Positions 15,117 through 23,803 of a stretch of 64,000 nucleotides of DNA are shown here, piece after piece; the stretch's first letter is position 1, and each line of letters opens with the position of its first letter. Source of the DNA: Fictibacillus marinisediminis (GTDB lineage: Bacteria; Bacillota; Bacilli; Bacillales; Fictibacillaceae); assembly GCF_023149135.1 (NCBI RefSeq), contig NZ_JAIWJX010000002.1, positions 806,001 to 870,000 on the forward strand, given 5' to 3'. The notes under the pieces are model-generated. The model saw only the letters and a program-made list of their open reading frames with translations. It was not told the origin of the DNA and ran no database searches. Both the position numbers and the translations under genes were made by a program.

Positions 15117-16330
15117 TGGATTTCACAAAGATATGGCAGAGCAGAAAGGACCAGTATTTTGCAATAGCGCTCCGCTACTTCAGATTGATTGGAAACAGCG
15201 GGTTCATGCTCTCGCTTTACATTTTGTTTGTGATGGGAAGCTTCTATTATGCCAGAATCCTTAAACAGCTCCCTGAAAACTTTCCAGCGTCCTGGCTGCT
15301 TGTCGCGGTGTTTGCCTATTTGCTGACAAAAAGCCCTGTACGGACGTTTTTGAAAAAAGGCGACCTCGTGTTTCTCCTGCCTGTCGAATCGAGAATGAAA
15401 GAATATTTCAGGCATTCCCTGCGTTATACGATCATCATTCAATGCTTCGTGATCGCCGTTGTGTTTCTCGCATTCGGGCCGGTGTTTTCAAAGTTCATTT
15501 CCGGAAGGCTGTTTGAAATGCTGGTGACCTTTATTCTGTTGCTGGCAGCAAAAATATGGAACGTCAAAACCTCATGGGAAGAACAGCGGCTGCCCTTTGA
15601 CCGCAGCAGGAGGAACTATATGGCTATCCGTTTGGCTGTTAATGCAGTGTTCCTGTATCTTCTTTTTCAGAAGGCTTATGTGTTCATCCTCGCTATTCTT
15701 GCCATTATGTACGTTTTATCAAATTTTGTTTTTGGTTATATCAAGAAAGTGCACGGCTACAAGTGGGAGCATTTGCTTGAAGTGGAAAATGGCATGATGA
15801 TGAAGCTATATCGGATTGCCAACTTGTTTACAGACGTCCCTCAGCTGTCTCAAAAAGTAAAGCCGAGAAAGTGGCTGTCACCGCTTTCCAAAGTGGCCTT
15901 TAAACAGAGCCATACGTTTGACGGTTTATACCGCAAGACGTTTTTTCGATCCAATGATTATTATGGAATCTACATTAGACTGATTATCATCGGCGTTCTT
16001 TTCCTTTTCTGGATCCCGTCCGGGTGGTGGCATCCTCTACTCGTCTTGTTATTTATGCATGCAACAGGCGTACAATTGCTGCCGCTTTACGGTCACCACA
16101 GGGGAAACGTATGGTTCGAGCTGTATCCAGTCAAACACCAATGGCGTTTTCAGGCTTTTCAAAAATGGCTTCGTATCCTTTTAACCATCCAGGCCGTCCT
16201 TTATATTGCCTTTCTGCTGTTGACGGGAGGGACTTGGATGATTGGAGCTGTATCAGGAGTGGCTGCAGTTATCTTTGTCTGGCTGTTTACCTCTTACTAT
16301 ACTAAAAAACAGCTGTTGCGAGTAATGTAG
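15113..16330 (+). CDS. ecsB: ABC transporter permease EcsB
   Basis: This 405-residue integral membrane protein has about ten hydrophobic helices. It begins with an amphipathic segment (DFTKIWQSRKDQYFAIALRY) typical of EcsB. It is the membrane partner of EcsA and overlaps it by four bases. Basic loops separate the helices, and the C-terminus ends TKKQLLRVM. Length is close to the 408 residues of B. subtilis EcsB. Substrate unknown; the complex affects the RasP protease and secretion. Confidence 0.92.
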   Translation: MMDFTKIWQSRKDQYFAIALRYFRLIGNSGFMLSLYILFVMGSFYYARILKQLPENFPASWLLVAVFAYLLTKSPVRTFLKKGDLVFLLPVESRMKEYFRHSLRYTIIIQCFVIAVVFLAFGPVFSKFISGRLFEMLVTFILLLAAKIWNVKTSWEEQRLPFDRSRRNYMAIRLAVNAVFLYLLFQKAYVFILAILAIMYVLSNFVFGYIKKVHGYKWEHLLEVENGMMMKLYRIANLFTDVPQLSQKVKPRKWLSPLSKVAFKQSHTFDGLYRKTFFRSNDYYGIYIRLIIIGVLFLFWIPSGWWHPLLVLLFMHATGVQLLPLYGHHRGNVWFELYPVKHQWRFQAFQKWLRILLTIQAVLYIAFLLLTGGTWMIGAVSGVAAVIFVWLFTSYYTKKQLLRVM

Positions 16331-16376
16331 TAGTAATACAACCAAGCAAGGCTGGGAAGGATTGAGGGGAAGCTGT

Positions 16377-17138
16377 ATGGGAAAGTATGAAACACAAATT
16401 CTGGCTGAACTGAACAGTTGGGAAAAAGAGATCAACAAAAATCCCTCTCTCTGGGACCGATCAGCTAAAAAACTGCAAACCCGCATAAATGATCTTCTGC
16501 CCGAAAAGGTTCATCAGGTGATCACGAAAAGCATCAAAAGCATGGTGCATGGCACACTGATTGGTTCAGAATATACCTCGAAAAAGCAGCCGCTTGCTCC
16601 TCTCGCCCTCAGGGAAAGTGATCAAGCGGCAGATTCGTTAATCACCGCTTACCGCCGGACAGCTGCAGTTGAGGGGGCGGGAACAGGGGCGGGGGGATTT
16701 TTACTGGGCCTTGCGGATTTTCCAATCTTATTAGGAATTAAAATGAAGTTTCTGTTCGATGTGGCTGGAGTCTACGGATACGATGTTAAAGATTATCGTG
16801 AACGCCTGTATATTTTGTATATCTTTCAGCTTTCTTACTCAAGCCCGTTTAAGAGAAAAGAACTCTTGGAGAAAATCATGAACTGGGAACGGACTATTGC
16901 AGATTTTCCGTCTGAACAGCAATATTTGCAGAATATTGATTGGCAATCTTTGCAGCAGGATTACAGAGATCATATCGATCTAGTAAAGATGCTGCAGATG
17001 ATCCCCGGTTTTGGAGCAGTAGTGGGTGCTTATGCGAACTATCGCTTTTTGGATGAACTTGGAAAAACCGCGAAGAATTGTTTCCGGCTGAGGACAATCA
17101 ATCAATTAAAGGAAAAAGGCTGGCTGAAAGAGCCATAA
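16377..17138 (+). CDS. ecsC: EcsC-family protein
   Basis: This 253-residue protein has the EcsC domain. An N-terminal helical part (YETQILAELNSWEKEINKNP) is followed by a Gly/Ala-rich hydrophobic central stretch (about residues 100-125, GAGTGAGGFLLGLADFPILL) and a second one near the C-terminus (MIPGFGAVVGAYANYRFLDE). It is the third gene of the ecs operon; its role is unknown. The ATG at 16377 is preceded by GAGGGGAAG; an alternative ATG at 16362 lacks spacing. A long perfect palindrome follows. Confidence 0.9.
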   Translation: MGKYETQILAELNSWEKEINKNPSLWDRSAKKLQTRINDLLPEKVHQVITKSIKSMVHGTLIGSEYTSKKQPLAPLALRESDQAADSLITAYRRTAAVEGAGTGAGGFLLGLADFPILLGIKMKFLFDVAGVYGYDVKDYRERLYILYIFQLSYSSPFKRKELLEKIMNWERTIADFPSEQQYLQNIDWQSLQQDYRDHIDLVKMLQMIPGFGAVVGAYANYRFLDELGKTAKNCFRLRTINQLKEKGWLKEP

Positions 17139-17140
17139 GA

Positions 17141-17190
17141 AAAGCTGCCCCTGGAAAACCAATTGGTTTTCCAGGGGCAGCTTTATTGTT
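17141..17190. terminator. Bidirectional terminator between ecsC and ferritin-like gene
   Basis: Bases 17141-17184 form a perfect 44-base inverted repeat centred on CCAATTGG, with arms beginning AAAGCTGCCCC and ending GGGGCAGCTTT. It lies between convergent genes and would terminate both. Confidence 0.92.
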
Positions 17191-17195
17191 TTATT

Positions 17196-17627
17196 TTAGA
17201 AACGGTTGTCTTTTAATAGACGATCCATTTCTTCTTTATGTTTGGTTTCATCAGCAATCATGTCTTCGAGCTGGACAACCAGTTCCGTCAGTTTCAGCTG
17301 AGCTGCCTGCTCTTTGCGTTCTTCGTATCGGCGAATGGTGTCAATTTCTGCATTTCTTGCTTCTTCAAGCATTTGGCGTACATCTGATACCTGTTTGACT
17401 TCTTTTGGAGTTGTTGTAGGTATTCCGCCGAGTGTGCTGATCTTTTCTGCAAGGTAAAGGGCATGGCCTTGTTCATCGCTAATTTCTGACTCAAAGAATG
17501 GCTTTAGCACTTGGCGAAAGATTCCTGAAACCGTTGCTGCGTTGTGATTGTACATAATGATCGCTGAATATTCGTTGGCTAGATCCTCGTTTAGTCCATC
17601 AATTAGTGCTTGTAAATCTTTTTCCAT
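17196..17627 (-). CDS. Ferritin-like/bacterioferritin-type protein
   Basis: This 143-residue helical protein has two ExxH-type di-iron motifs, in FFESEISDEQGHALYLAEKI and DMIADETKHKEEMDRLL, plus an early Glu in LANEYSAIIMYNH. This is the four-helix bundle pattern of ferritin-like proteins that store iron or detoxify peroxide. It is closest to bacterioferritin-like proteins rather than to Dps, judging by length and the spacing of the motifs. The ATG at 17627 follows GGAGGTAATGTAAAG. It is monocistronic and shares a terminator with ecsC. Confidence 0.78.
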   Translation of the reverse strand: MEKDLQALIDGLNEDLANEYSAIIMYNHNAATVSGIFRQVLKPFFESEISDEQGHALYLAEKISTLGGIPTTTPKEVKQVSDVRQMLEEARNAEIDTIRRYEERKEQAAQLKLTELVVQLEDMIADETKHKEEMDRLLKDNRF

Positions 17628-17774
17628 CTTTACATTACCTCCCAAAATTCATTCTGTGTTATTCTTCCCCGTTTGCATAATGGATAAACTATGGAAAAAA
17701 GGGTTTACTTCAGTTGGCAAAAGGAAATGTTAAGAGGTGTAGACAGATGAAAATGTAAAGGAGCGTGGATTTCA

Positions 17775-18299
17775 GTGGCTAAAATCGCAACTGTACTTAC
17801 CAATTTATTTGAAGATGTTGAATATACAGACCCAGCGAAAGCTTATAAAGAAGCGGGTCACGAGGTAGTGGTGATCAGCTCGGAAAAAGGAAAACAGCTG
17901 GAAGGAAAGCAGAAAGAAGAAACCGTTACTGCTGATGCAGGCATTGGTGATGTCAGCCCTTCTGATTTTGATGCTCTTTTCATCCCCGGCGGCTTCTCGC
18001 CTGATCAACTTAGGGATGATGAACGGTTTGTGAGTTTCGCAAAAGACTTTGCTGATAACGGAAAACCAATCTTTGCGATCTGTCACGGCCCTCAGCTATT
18101 AATTACAGCAGAAGTATTAAAGGGCAGAAAAGTAACAGGCTATAACTCCATTAAAGTGGATTTGAAAAATGCGGGAGCTAATTTTGTCGATGAAGAAGTG
18201 GCAGTTTGCGGAGGCAACCTTGTGACCAGCCGACAGCCTGATGACATCCCGGCATTCAACAAGGAGTCCCTTTCCATTCTTTCAAAATTAAATCAATAA
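17775..18299 (+). CDS. DJ-1/PfpI-family protein
   Basis: This 174-residue protein belongs to the PfpI branch of the DJ-1 superfamily. LFIPGGFSPDQLRDD carries the acidic catalytic partner, and AICHGPQLL carries the nucleophilic Cys followed by His. Relatives act as stress-induced glyoxalases, deglycases or chaperones; B. subtilis YraA is similar. Translation appears to start at GTG 17775, 11 bases after AAAGGAG. It is followed after 14 bases by a DUF3243 gene and probably shares its transcript. Confidence 0.85.
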   Translation: MAKIATVLTNLFEDVEYTDPAKAYKEAGHEVVVISSEKGKQLEGKQKEETVTADAGIGDVSPSDFDALFIPGGFSPDQLRDDERFVSFAKDFADNGKPIFAICHGPQLLITAEVLKGRKVTGYNSIKVDLKNAGANFVDEEVAVCGGNLVTSRQPDDIPAFNKESLSILSKLNQ

Positions 18300-18313
18300 A
18301 GGAGAAGAAAGCT

Positions 18314-18652
18314 ATGGGCAATGAAGAAAAGCATATCCTGCACAAAGACGATACAGTGAACATCAACAAAGTAGATGATACCGTTGGACGCATCAGTGAT
18401 GAACGCAAAGATGAAATTTTACGGAACTTTTCTGAATTTAAATCGTATCTTCATACAAGGGTGGCGCTTGGTGAGAAACTTGGATTAGATGAAGAAACAA
18501 TTGCTAAAGCTGCACAAAAAGTGGCAGATCATCTGGCTGAAACCGAAGAGCCGCGCAATGCTGAAGAAAACCTTCTGAAAGAGCTTTGGAAGGCAGGAGA
18601 CGAAAATCAAAGGCATCAACTGGCGCATATGCTTGTAAAGCTTGTACAATAG
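18314..18652 (+). CDS. DUF3243 family protein
   Basis: This 112-residue soluble protein has the helical DUF3243 pattern: ILRNFSEFKSYLHTRVALGEKLGLDEETIAKAA in two helices, then VADHLAETEEPRNAEENLLKELWKAG and a C-terminal LAHMLVKLVQ. B. subtilis YmfJ is a member. The function is unknown. AAAGGAGAAGAAAGC precedes the ATG. It probably forms an operon with the PfpI gene and ends at a terminator. Confidence 0.8.
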   Translation: MGNEEKHILHKDDTVNINKVDDTVGRISDERKDEILRNFSEFKSYLHTRVALGEKLGLDEETIAKAAQKVADHLAETEEPRNAEENLLKELWKAGDENQRHQLAHMLVKLVQ

Positions 18653-18657
18653 GACGC

Positions 18658-18695
18658 AGAAAAAGCTGCTTTGATTGCTCTTAGCAGCTTTTTCT
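18658..18695 (+). terminator. Terminator after the DUF3243 gene
   Basis: AAAAAGCTGCT (18660-18670) pairs perfectly with AGCAGCTTTTT (18683-18693). Confidence 0.82.
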
Positions 18696-18736
18696 TATTG
18701 CCAGATGTTATGACTGATGAAGCAAGAGGTGTTAAA

Positions 18737-19453
18737 ATGCTGCAAAAATGGATGAAAAAAATATCTTTCCCTATCGTCCCGGCTATGCTGCTTGTGATTG
18801 GTTTTTTGCTGGCGGCGGCTGCTATTTTTATTTTTGCTTCCCTCTCTGAGGAAATTGTTGAAAAGGAACCTTTTGAATTTGATCCGGTAATTATTGATGC
18901 CATACGTTCTTATTCCTCACCGGGGCTGGATCGTGTGATGTTATTTTTCACAGAAATAGGGTCCAAGCTGGCTCTAGGCATTTTGCTTGCTGTGGGTATG
19001 CTTTGGCTGTGGTTCAAACGGCAGAATTTATGGGGGATGGTATTCTTCCTGCTGGCTGTTGGCGGGGGAGGCTTATTGAACTTGCTGCTCAAAAATGCTT
19101 TTCAAAGAAAAAGGCCCAATGCAGATCCTTTGGTAGAAGCACTCGGCTTCAGTTTTCCAAGCGGACATGCAATGGGCAGTATGGTGTATTATGGATTCTT
19201 GGGATATTTGGTTGTAAGGAGCAAGAGAAAGCCCTTAAGAAAAGCAGGGTGGACCTTATTGTTTGCGGTCGCCATAATTGGAATCGGCATCAGCCGCATT
19301 TATCTCGGTGTTCATTATCCCTCTGATATTATTGCGGGTTACTCTGCAGGATTGGTATGGCTTCTCTTATGCATAGCAGCCCTGGAGGCTGTTTATTTTT
19401 ATAAACGCCAAGGAGATGATCCCTCAGACTGGAAAGTTGCCGACGATGACTGA
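18737..19453 (+). CDS. PAP2-family membrane phosphatase
   Basis: This 238-residue protein has about six membrane helices and the three PAP2 motifs: KNAFQRKRP, FPSGHAMG and SRIYLGVHYPSD. The family includes undecaprenyl-diphosphate and phosphatidylglycerol-phosphate phosphatases. The catalytic His residues face the outside of the membrane. The ATG at 18737 follows AGAGGTG; readings starting before it run over the terminator hairpin. The last 30 bases overlap the end of the lipid kinase gene on the other strand, so the pair cannot be separated by a terminator. The link of a lipid phosphatase with a lipid kinase may be meaningful. Confidence 0.85.
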   Translation: MLQKWMKKISFPIVPAMLLVIGFLLAAAAIFIFASLSEEIVEKEPFEFDPVIIDAIRSYSSPGLDRVMLFFTEIGSKLALGILLAVGMLWLWFKRQNLWGMVFFLLAVGGGGLLNLLLKNAFQRKRPNADPLVEALGFSFPSGHAMGSMVYYGFLGYLVVRSKRKPLRKAGWTLLFAVAIIGIGISRIYLGVHYPSDIIAGYSAGLVWLLLCIAALEAVYFYKRQGDDPSDWKVADDD

Positions 19454-20314
19454 CAGATACTTTTCCAGGTTAACCAGTTCAGCGGGTGTATGGACATTCC
19501 GTTCACCATCACAGTCGATCAATTGATCAGGCGCTGTATTTACCTTAAGGCGGCTGGTTTTATAGTATTGGATATCGTCATTGGCGGGATTCTGATTCAG
19601 CATTTTGGATTGAATCGTATCCCAGATTAAACGCAGAGATGGTTCTTTTACGATAAGAATATCGAATTTTCCGTCCTGTATATCGGTATCTGGGAAAAAG
19701 GCTTTAATGCCTCCAGTAAAAGGGCCATTTCCAACGATAAGCATAGCGGCTTCCCCTTGATACGTAAAGTCGGGGCTCTCGATTTCAAGTTGAAACGGAT
19801 TATAATTTTTTAATGTTTGGGCGGCTGAAAGGTAGTAGGAAAGCCGTCCGAATTTATCTTTGAACTGGCTGTCTATATTGGTGGAAACTTGTGTAATGAG
19901 ACCGATTCCCCAAAAGTTAAGAAAATAGTTAGCATTGCAGTGTCCAACGTCCAGCTGCTCGACCTTATGCTCCAAGATCTGGTCAACAGCTTTGAAGGGA
20001 TTCTGATTCATGCCGATCGCCCTTGAGAAGTCGTTGCATGTACCTCCGGGAAGTATAGCAAACAAAGGCCTTTTTTCCAGAGGGCAAAGCGCGTTTACGA
20101 GCTCGTGGATGGTACCGTCTCCTCCCGCTCCAATCACGAGATCGACTTCACCTGCAATCTTCGTCAAAAAGCTTCCTCCATCTCCAACATCCTGCGTTTG
20201 ATGGACGATGACCTCGCTGTATTTTTCTTCTAGTTTTCGTACCACTTCATTTATGTTTTCAACAAGTTGCTTATTTCCCGCATTCGGATTTACGATAATG
20301 GCGGCTTTATTCAT
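19424..20314 (-). CDS. Diacylglycerol kinase-like lipid kinase (YegS/BmrU type)
   Basis: This 296-residue protein has the DAGK catalytic domain. It opens AAIIVNPNAGNKQ and has the nucleotide-binding GAGGDGTIHELVN (GGDGT), ILPGGTCNDFSRAIG and LVNGPFTGG-like VGNGPFTGG motifs. The ending LIDCDGE is typical of the C-terminal lobe. Relatives phosphorylate diacylglycerol or related lipids; B. subtilis DgkB recycles diacylglycerol from lipoteichoic acid synthesis, but this one is closer in length and motifs to the YegS/BmrU group, so no symbol is given. GGGGAGG precedes the ATG. Confidence 0.88.
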   Translation of the reverse strand: MNKAAIIVNPNAGNKQLVENINEVVRKLEEKYSEVIVHQTQDVGDGGSFLTKIAGEVDLVIGAGGDGTIHELVNALCPLEKRPLFAILPGGTCNDFSRAIGMNQNPFKAVDQILEHKVEQLDVGHCNANYFLNFWGIGLITQVSTNIDSQFKDKFGRLSYYLSAAQTLKNYNPFQLEIESPDFTYQGEAAMLIVGNGPFTGGIKAFFPDTDIQDGKFDILIVKEPSLRLIWDTIQSKMLNQNPANDDIQYYKTSRLKVNTAPDQLIDCDGERNVHTPAELVNLEKYLSVIVGNFPV

Positions 20315-20397
20315 ATCCGCGCCTCCCCATTCTTGTTACTAAAGAAATTCGAACTGAGTTTTTTGTTTTTAATACCATTGCCGTTGTTTTTTTCAGT

Positions 20398-20440
20398 CAG
20401 GAAAAAGCCTGCAGAGCAGCAATTCTGCCCGCTGGCTTTT
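20398..20440 (-). terminator. Terminator after hmoB
   Basis: On the minus strand AAAAGCCAGC and its imperfect partner GCAGGCTTTTT flank a loop that itself pairs (CAGA/TCTG). It lies 26 bases after the hmoB stop. Confidence 0.65.
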
Positions 20441-20465
20441 CGGGACGTCCAATGTTTAAAAGCAG

Positions 20466-20966
20466 TTACGATTTTGAAACGACATCATATTCTTTTACAA
20501 AAGAGGGGCCGGAAAATAGAGTCTGGGGCAGTCCTGAGCCAGTGCCTCTGTTTTTGTGGGCTTCGGCATAGGCATTCGACTGCTGCCAGCTCGTAAAATC
20601 TCCTTGGGATTTCCAAAGGGTCATCACAATATAAGGGTCGTTTTCTTCTGGGCGCAGTACCCTGATGGCAGCAAAGCCCGGTTCCTGTTCAACAAGACCT
20701 GCGCGCTGCTTAAAACGTTCTTCAAAGAGCGATCTTCCTTCTTCAGTTACTTGTATGTGGTTTAAGACGGCGAAAGAGCCTTCCTTCAATTGGCCCCTTG
20801 CATTTAAAATCTCATAGCCATGGCCCTCTTGGAAGGGATTTTCTCCTTCAAGCTCTGCGATCAGTGCCGCATCGCCGCTGCTTTCCAGCAGAATGGAGTG
20901 ATCAGAAGAGGCTTCTGGAAGATTTTCTAAATAGTGCTGGGTTCCATACGTGATATATAGCTTCAT
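20466..20966 (-). CDS. hmoB: Heme-degrading monooxygenase HmoB
   Basis: This 166-residue protein has an N-terminal extension (MKLYITYGTQHYLENLP) and a C-terminal antibiotic-biosynthesis-monooxygenase (ABM) fold (about residues 65-150, with FAVLNHIQVTEEGRSLFEERF and FAAIRVLRPEENDPYIVMTLW). This arrangement and the position upstream of pbpF and hemEHY match B. subtilis HmoB (YhgC), which opens the heme ring to release iron. AAGGAG lies nine bases before the ATG. It is divergent from pbpF. Confidence 0.9.
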   Translation of the reverse strand: MKLYITYGTQHYLENLPEASSDHSILLESSGDAALIAELEGENPFQEGHGYEILNARGQLKEGSFAVLNHIQVTEEGRSLFEERFKQRAGLVEQEPGFAAIRVLRPEENDPYIVMTLWKSQGDFTSWQQSNAYAEAHKNRGTGSGLPQTLFSGPSFVKEYDVVSKS

Positions 20967-21212
20967 ATAATCCGCTCCTTATGTTTTTTATGTTTGAAAT
21001 GCAGTCAACTCTAATTCATGATTTACCCGAGGTAAGCAAATAATAAACGAAAGCAAAAACGGACAGCAGGCAGCGCAAGCAATTTTTTACTAGCGTCTGC
21101 AATTAAAAAGACTTTATCCTTGTTTTAGCGGATTCTGTAATAATATAGTAAAATAAGCAATCAGGTATGGGCACGTTGATAGGGAAACTTTGTATTGAAA
21201 AGAGGTACAGAC

Positions 21213-23348
21213 GTGTTTAAAAACGGAATGCTTGGCATCGGTTTATTAATAGGAATATTGATAGCAGGTTTCATGGGCTATTTATTTATACTTATGGCTG
21301 GCGACTATGTCGTCGACGAGAAAGATCTTGTAATGAGCTCTGCCTCTAAACTTGTTGATATGAAGGGCAGCACAATCACCCGGATTTATTCTGAAAATCG
21401 GGAGCTGGTTTCAGCTGATGAAATCCCAGATGAAGTGAAGGATGCTTTTGTTGCGGTTGAGGATACAAGATTTTATGAGCATCACGGGCTGGATTTTCGC
21501 TCGATCGCCCGTGCAGTTTACCGTGATATCGCGGCAGGCCATAAAGTTGAGGGAGGCAGCACGATCACTCAGCAGCTTGCGAAGAACGTTTTTTTATCAC
21601 ATGAGAAGTCATTGCTCCGAAAAACGAAGGAAGCAGTAATCGCTATCAATCTTGAAAGAAAATACAGCAAAGACAAGATTTTGGAGATGTATTTAAATCA
21701 GATTTATTTTGGGCATGGCGCATACGGGATCCAGGCAGCGTCCAAATTTTATTTTAATAAAGATGTCAGCGATCTGACGGTTGAAGAAGGGGCCATGCTT
21801 GCCGGGATGCCCAAAGCCCCAAGCTATTACTCTCCAATCGAACATGAAGAAGCGAGTAAAAAAAGAAGAGACCTCGTATTGGAGCTGATGGCAAAGCATC
21901 ATTTTATTTCAGCCGAACAAGCGGTAAGGGCGAAAGGGAAGACAATTGCTCTTAATATCCACAAGGAAGAGCGGAATCCAGCACTTACTACTTACATTGA
22001 TATGGTGCTCCATGAGGCTAAACAGAAATATCACCTTTCCAGGGAAGAAATGAGAAAAGGCGGCTACAAAGTTGTCGTGCCGCTGAAAGAAAGTACACAA
22101 GAGGCGATGTACCAGACCTTTTTAAAGCCGGATTATTTTGTAGGAACAGGGAAAGAGCGTCCTGAAGGAGCCATGGTGCTCATGGATGCTGATACAGGCG
22201 GAATTATTGCTGCGCAGGGAGGAAGAGGCTATCTCACGGAGGGGCTGAACCGGGTATATGTTAACCGGCAGCCGGGTTCATCCTTTAAACCGCTTGCAGT
22301 TTATGCGCCTGCATTGGAATCAAAGGCCTATAAACCGTATTCGATGTTAAAAGATGAACAGCTCAGCTACAACGGCTATGAACCGAAAAATTACGATGGA
22401 CGGTACAGGGGAAGGGTGTCCATGGCAGAAGCGATCCGCGATTCCATCAACGCTCCTGCTGTGTGGCTGCTCAACGAATTGGGAGTCGATCAATCAAAAG
22501 CAGCGTTGAGCAGTCTGGGGATGGATATTCCAGATAAAGGACTCGGCATTGCACTCGGAGGTCTGGATCATGGTGTAACCCCTTATCAGATGATGGCAGC
22601 CTACCGATCATTTGCACGTGAAGGAAAAACTGTCAAACCTTACGTCATCGCCAAAATTTATGACCGAAACGGCGAACTGGTAGGAAAGGCAAGCCACAAG
22701 GAAAAGAAAGTATTTAAAAAACAAACCGCATGGTACATGACACGTATGCTTCAGCAAGTAGTGGAAAAAGGAACGGGGAGATACGGCACGGTTGATACAG
22801 AGCTGGCGGGCAAAACCGGTACAACAAACTATGAAGGTGTGCCGCATGCCAACAAAGATGCATGGTTTGTAGGATATACCCCGAAAGTAGTAGGAGCAGC
22901 ATGGATTGGATACGATAAAACGACGAATGAAAGCTATCTCAACACGTCCAGCGAAAAAGCAACAAGGCTCTTTAAAGATGTCATCAATCAGATGCCCTCA
23001 CAGCGGGGCCTGACCTTTAAAAAGCCTAAAGGGGTAAAAGAGCTGGAGCCTCCGGTCGATCTCGTTAAGATCAAGGACCTGAAGGCTGATTTCGCACTGG
23101 GATCCTTCGGTGTTCCAGGAATAAAACTGACATGGACTCCGTCGGCTGATAAACGATTGCAGTATAAAATCTATTCAGTCAAAGAAGGAAAGGCAACACA
23201 TATTGATACCGTAACAGGAAAAGGAAGCTACAACGTATCCGCCAAGTATTTGTTCAGCATGCCAAAGTTTTATGTCGTCCCGCTAAATCCCCAGACCGAT
23301 CAGGAAGGCGAACCGTCCAACACCGTCTCCATGGAGTGGTTCAGGTAA
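21213..23348 (+). CDS. pbpF: Class A penicillin-binding protein PbpF
   Basis: This bifunctional peptidoglycan synthase of about 711 residues has an N-terminal membrane anchor. The glycosyltransferase domain shows EDTRFYEHHG and GGSTITQQLAKN. The transpeptidase domain has SxxK at about residue 356 (PGSSFKPL), SxN in SINAP and KTG near residue 534 (AGKTGTTN). The C-terminal fibronectin-like segment begins near DLVKIKDLKADF. The order and position before hemE match B. subtilis pbpF. The GTG at 21213 has AGAGGT at good distance; a TTG at 21195 is the alternative. B. subtilis pbpF has a role in vegetative growth and forespore wall synthesis. Confidence 0.94.
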   Translation: MFKNGMLGIGLLIGILIAGFMGYLFILMAGDYVVDEKDLVMSSASKLVDMKGSTITRIYSENRELVSADEIPDEVKDAFVAVEDTRFYEHHGLDFRSIARAVYRDIAAGHKVEGGSTITQQLAKNVFLSHEKSLLRKTKEAVIAINLERKYSKDKILEMYLNQIYFGHGAYGIQAASKFYFNKDVSDLTVEEGAMLAGMPKAPSYYSPIEHEEASKKRRDLVLELMAKHHFISAEQAVRAKGKTIALNIHKEERNPALTTYIDMVLHEAKQKYHLSREEMRKGGYKVVVPLKESTQEAMYQTFLKPDYFVGTGKERPEGAMVLMDADTGGIIAAQGGRGYLTEGLNRVYVNRQPGSSFKPLAVYAPALESKAYKPYSMLKDEQLSYNGYEPKNYDGRYRGRVSMAEAIRDSINAPAVWLLNELGVDQSKAALSSLGMDIPDKGLGIALGGLDHGVTPYQMMAAYRSFAREGKTVKPYVIAKIYDRNGELVGKASHKEKKVFKKQTAWYMTRMLQQVVEKGTGRYGTVDTELAGKTGTTNYEGVPHANKDAWFVGYTPKVVGAAWIGYDKTTNESYLNTSSEKATRLFKDVINQMPSQRGLTFKKPKGVKELEPPVDLVKIKDLKADFALGSFGVPGIKLTWTPSADKRLQYKIYSVKEGKATHIDTVTGKGSYNVSAKYLFSMPKFYVVPLNPQTDQEGEPSNTVSMEWFR

Positions 23349-23362
23349 TATCTTCGAAGTAA

Positions 23363-23577
23363 ACAAGGTGCCAGGCACTCGCAATTGGAGTAAACAAGGT
23401 GCCAGGCACTTCAATTGGAGTAAACAAGGTGCCAGGCACTTCACTTCGAAGTTTATGTTTAAAAAGGTAGTGCCAGGCACCCGCATCGGAGCAGTGCCAG
23501 GCACCAATCGACGAAGTTTTTGCAAGCACCAGCTTCGAAGCGGTGTCTGACACCGCCATTTTGGTGCCTGGCACCTT
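23363..23577. repeat. Array of GTGCCAGGCAC palindromes between pbpF and hemE
   Basis: GTGCCAGGCAC occurs at 23368, 23399, 23429, 23470 and 23494. A diverged GGTGTCTGACACC lies at 23542 and the opposite orientation GGTGCCTGGCACC at 23563. The first three sit in near-identical 30-31-base units that share GTAAACAAG and AATTGGA. TTCGAA occurs between them at 23352, 23444 and 23532. A related element is at 40396-40450. Such palindromes are dispersed in Bacillaceae genomes; the array is non-coding, and translated peptides here (VPGT repeats) are artefacts. The rest of the 455-base gap holds the hemE promoter region. Confidence 0.85.
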
Positions 23578-23803
23578 GTTTGCCTCCCGTGCTGTGATAT
23601 TTGCCCGTTGCTGATTGTCAAATTCATGACATTTAAAACCGGAAGCTATACATTTATTGTGAATTCTTTTACAATGTTTAATGGATATGGAGCGAACGGG
23701 TTTCTAAACGTTAAATTACAGGAATTCACAGTAGGTCGGGACACAAAGTATAGGAAGAAACGTGGATCGGGCTTTTGCTTCAAAGCAGAAAGGTGTGTTG
23801 ATT

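Noticed and set aside
23363..23577. Regular 30-31-base repeats that could suggest a CRISPR array
   Set aside because: The units are near-identical across their whole length, so there are no unique spacers. The cores are 11-base palindromes and there are no cas genes.
23283..23627. Frames rich in VPGT or ARHF repeats
   Set aside because: They are translations of the GTGCCAGGCAC palindromes and have no start signals.
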